NCBI GenBank assembly: GCA_963556495.2
Contig: OY747710.1
Coordinates: 20,529,500 to 20,593,499 of the forward strand
From: Valencia hispanica
Lineage: Eukaryota > Chordata > Actinopteri > Cyprinodontiformes > Valenciidae
Length of the DNA: 64,000 nucleotides
Reading direction: 5' to 3'
The position numbers were made by a program, and so were the translations under genes. Under the pieces are notes generated by a model. That model had not been told where the DNA came from and did no database searches. It saw nothing but the letters and a program-made list of their open reading frames with translations. Positions within the stretch are counted from its first letter, which is position 1, and each line of letters opens with the position of its first letter. This document shows positions 61,741 through 64,000 of the stretch, one piece after another.

Positions 61741-62470
61741 TCTGTTGTTAAGACGTAAATATAGTATGTAGTAATTGCCTCTCAGTCACAGTCAAGGCTG
61801 TTCTTTTGCAGTATGATTTCTTTATTTTTCTACACCTCTTGGGTCCTAATTTATTTTGGGGACTGTGCTCAAGCTTTGTTTTGTTTGTCTGTTTTGTTTA
61901 CCGCTGCACAATTAAATATAAAATGGACCGAGCAATCGATCAGACTGGAACCCAGTAGCTGGTTGAGCTCAATCAGGTTAACAGGACTGAAGACTGGATG
62001 TGAAACAAGACTGGTTTCTTCCTGCTCATCATTACTACTGTGAAGCAGCTGCCTGGGAGTGTGGTAGTGATGTGTGAGGAGCATTTTATTTCTTCATTGA
62101 TTTCCTTTTTTGCAATTAAGAAAGAGTGCATGTTTCTCAGCAGGACGGGGAGTTGAACAGCGGTGGTGAACTCTCTGCATCTTTATACCGTCTGGGAAAC
62201 ACCTTCTCTCACTTTGAGGACTGTGCGAGATACGTTGAAAACAAAACCTGCAATTTATTGACTTGAATGAATTTATTTGAGTGCTTCTTTATGCAATGTC
62301 GGGGGGCAATATTTATTTTTCTACTGCCTTGTTGAGATCCCTTCCAGTATAAGTTAAGATAGGTGTCAGGGCTGTAAAGCAGATTTGTTATGTTCTGGTT
62401 TTTAGCTTCTTTCTGCACAGAGATAAGAGACTGATAGTTGTGCAGCTCCTAATATGAAACATTTAATGAA
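61741..62470. other. Downstream flank of fam131b
   Basis: Non-repetitive; possibly distal 3' UTR. A T-rich start and a 76-codon + frame at 61813-62043 have no recognisable motif. Confidence 0.35.
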
Positions 62471-62471
62471 G

Positions 62472-63768
62472 GCTTGCAAAAGTATTCATGTCCTTTGAAC
62501 TTATTCGTATTTCACATCACTTTAATGTATTTTAATGTATTTTAATGTATTTTATGTTAGAAACCAACACAAATTAGTGCATAATTGTGCAGTGGAAGGA
62601 AAATAGAAAATGACTTTGTAGCAGGTGGATTTAGCCACCTCTACTTTTATACACCTAAATAAAATGTAGAGGAACCAATTGCCTTCAGTAGTAGCCTAAG
62701 AAGTAAACAGATACCACCTGTATTCTCAGTATAAATCCAGCTGCTCTGTGAAAGTCTCAAGAGGTTCGATAAAGACCATTAGAGAAAAAACACCTTCATG
62801 AAGACCAAGGAACATAGTGGACAGGTCAGGGATGAAGTTTTGGAGAATTTTAAAGCACTTTTTTATGCCTTGCAAAAACTAATAGTAGTTCTGAAGGAGC
62901 TGTAGAGATCCACGTTTCAGGGGAGGAATTCATCAACAGGACAAATAATAGCTATACACTCCACAAATCTGTTTTTTTATGGAAAAGTAAATAAAAGAAT
63001 TTGTTCAAAGAAAACCATAAGAGGGCCTATTTGCAGTTTGCTACAAGACATGTAGCTTACTCAGCAGACATGGACGAAGGTGCTCTGGTCAGATGAGACC
63101 GAAACAGAACTTTTGGCCTAAATGCTCAAAGCTACTGTATGTGTGGCAGAAAATTAAACTATTACCTGGAAAACATAATTCCCACAGGGGCACGTGGTGG
63201 TGACAGGATCATGCTGTGGGGAGGCTTTTCTACAACAGGGACAGGGAAACTGGCCAGAGTTTATGGGAAGACGGTGGAGCTCGATACAAGACAATCCTAG
63301 AGTGAAACCTGTTAGAGGCTGAAAAGATGTGTGACTGGGGCAATTTCACCTTCCAGCTGGACTATAACACTAAACAGACATACCTACAATGGAATGGTTT
63401 ACATCAAACATGTTTATGTATTACAATGGCCCAGTCAAAGTCCATTCTGAAATCAATTTGAGAATCTGTGGCAAACCTTCAAAATTCATGTTCACAGATG
63501 CTTTCCATCCTTGAGCTATTTTGCAAAGAAGAGGAACCAAAGGTTTCAGCCTTTAGATGTGCAAAAGTTGGTGGAGACAGATCCTAAAAGATTTGGAGCT
63601 GTAATTAGAGCAAAAGATGGTTCTACAAAGTGTTGTCGAATGGGAGGTATGATAAAACTTTTCATGTATCATGCCCAACCACACACTAATTTGAGTTATT
63701 TATTGCATAAAATCCAAATAAAATACATTGACATTGATGGATGAATACTTTTGCAAGGCCTTTTATCC
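62472..63768 (+). mobile_element. Tc1/mariner copy (family A) with both ends, inactive
   Basis: CTTGCAAAAGTATTCAT at the left end (about 62473) recurs inverted at the right end (ATGAATACTTTTGCAAG, about 63742), a perfect 17-bp terminal repeat. Between them are AGGTGCTCTGGTCAGATGAGACC (catalytic-block codons), CATGCTGTGGGGAGGCTTTTC, ATGGCCCAGTCAAAGTCC and AGAATCTGTGGCAAACC, in order. A 77-codon frame at 63511-63744 is the remnant of the C-terminus (CAKVGGDRS in another frame). Stops interrupt the rest. A TTTTAATGTAT triplet repeat lies near 62520-62555. Confidence 0.8.
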
Positions 63769-64000
63769 AAAACTTATTTTGGAAAGCTGTAAGAACATCT
63801 TAAGAAAGCTCAAACCCACAAACAGAACCTCTTTACACTATGGCACACATTATTTATTTATTGAACGATTACTTGGTAGGGAGAAACACCTTGATGCTGT
63901 ACAGAGGCTGTTATTTCATGTAGATACCAACTCATCTAGGAGCAGTATCTTTTTTTCTTTGAGCTTAGCATACAATGCAGTTGAAAGATTTATACTTTTG
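63769..64000. other. Window end, no feature seen
   Basis: AT-rich unique-looking sequence with no gene or repeat I recognise. Confidence 0.4.

Overview
The window reads as a teleost fish chromosome. One recognisable host gene, fam131b, spans more than half of it, and the rest is a dense layering of fish-type transposable elements: Tc1/mariner remnants of several families, hAT, PIF/Harbinger and TTAA-flanked MITEs, tRNA-type SINEs and long tetranucleotide microsatellites. There are no bacterial-style operons, rRNA, tRNA or CRISPR arrays. Almost every short ORF outside the fam131b exons is chance or repeat-derived.

Bases 1-20,100 are intergenic. A reading frame on the minus strand runs off the left edge (585 to 1) and looks like ORF1 of a non-LTR retrotransposon. 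Next come an array of palindromic ACTAGTTGAC-type motifs (2671-3023), a nest of at least four DNA transposons (4612-7800), a CTTT microsatellite (11189-11322), a second nest with clear target-site duplications (about 15670-17372), a SINE plus Tc1 remnant (18317-19095) and a long GATA array followed by a retroposon (19767-20116).

Bases 21,000-62,400 hold fam131b on the + strand. I could assemble nine coding exons whose GT/AG borders and phases agree across every junction: 21720-21747, 40236-40273, 48892-48927, 49298-49391, 53263-53487, 53639-53779, 56931-57262, 58548-58811 and 60273-60497. Together they are 1383 nt, or 460 codons plus a stop. The product starts MGCIGS, a likely myristoylation/palmitoylation signal, carries the conserved FAM131 core, and has a glutamine-rich segment and an acidic C-terminus. 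The 5' leader is strongly purine-rich, carries a 16-codon uORF and may include an upstream noncoding exon. Intron 1 is about 18.5 kb and is filled with Tc1 copies; two of these were hit by the same hAT MITE family.

Bases 62,470-64,000 hold another degraded Tc1 copy with matching 17-bp ends. I see no clearly undescribed biological system. The most informative signals are the stratified transposon nests, the fam131b microexon and glutamine-rich segment, the candidate 5' exon, and a few uncharacterised non-repetitive stretches that could be regulatory.
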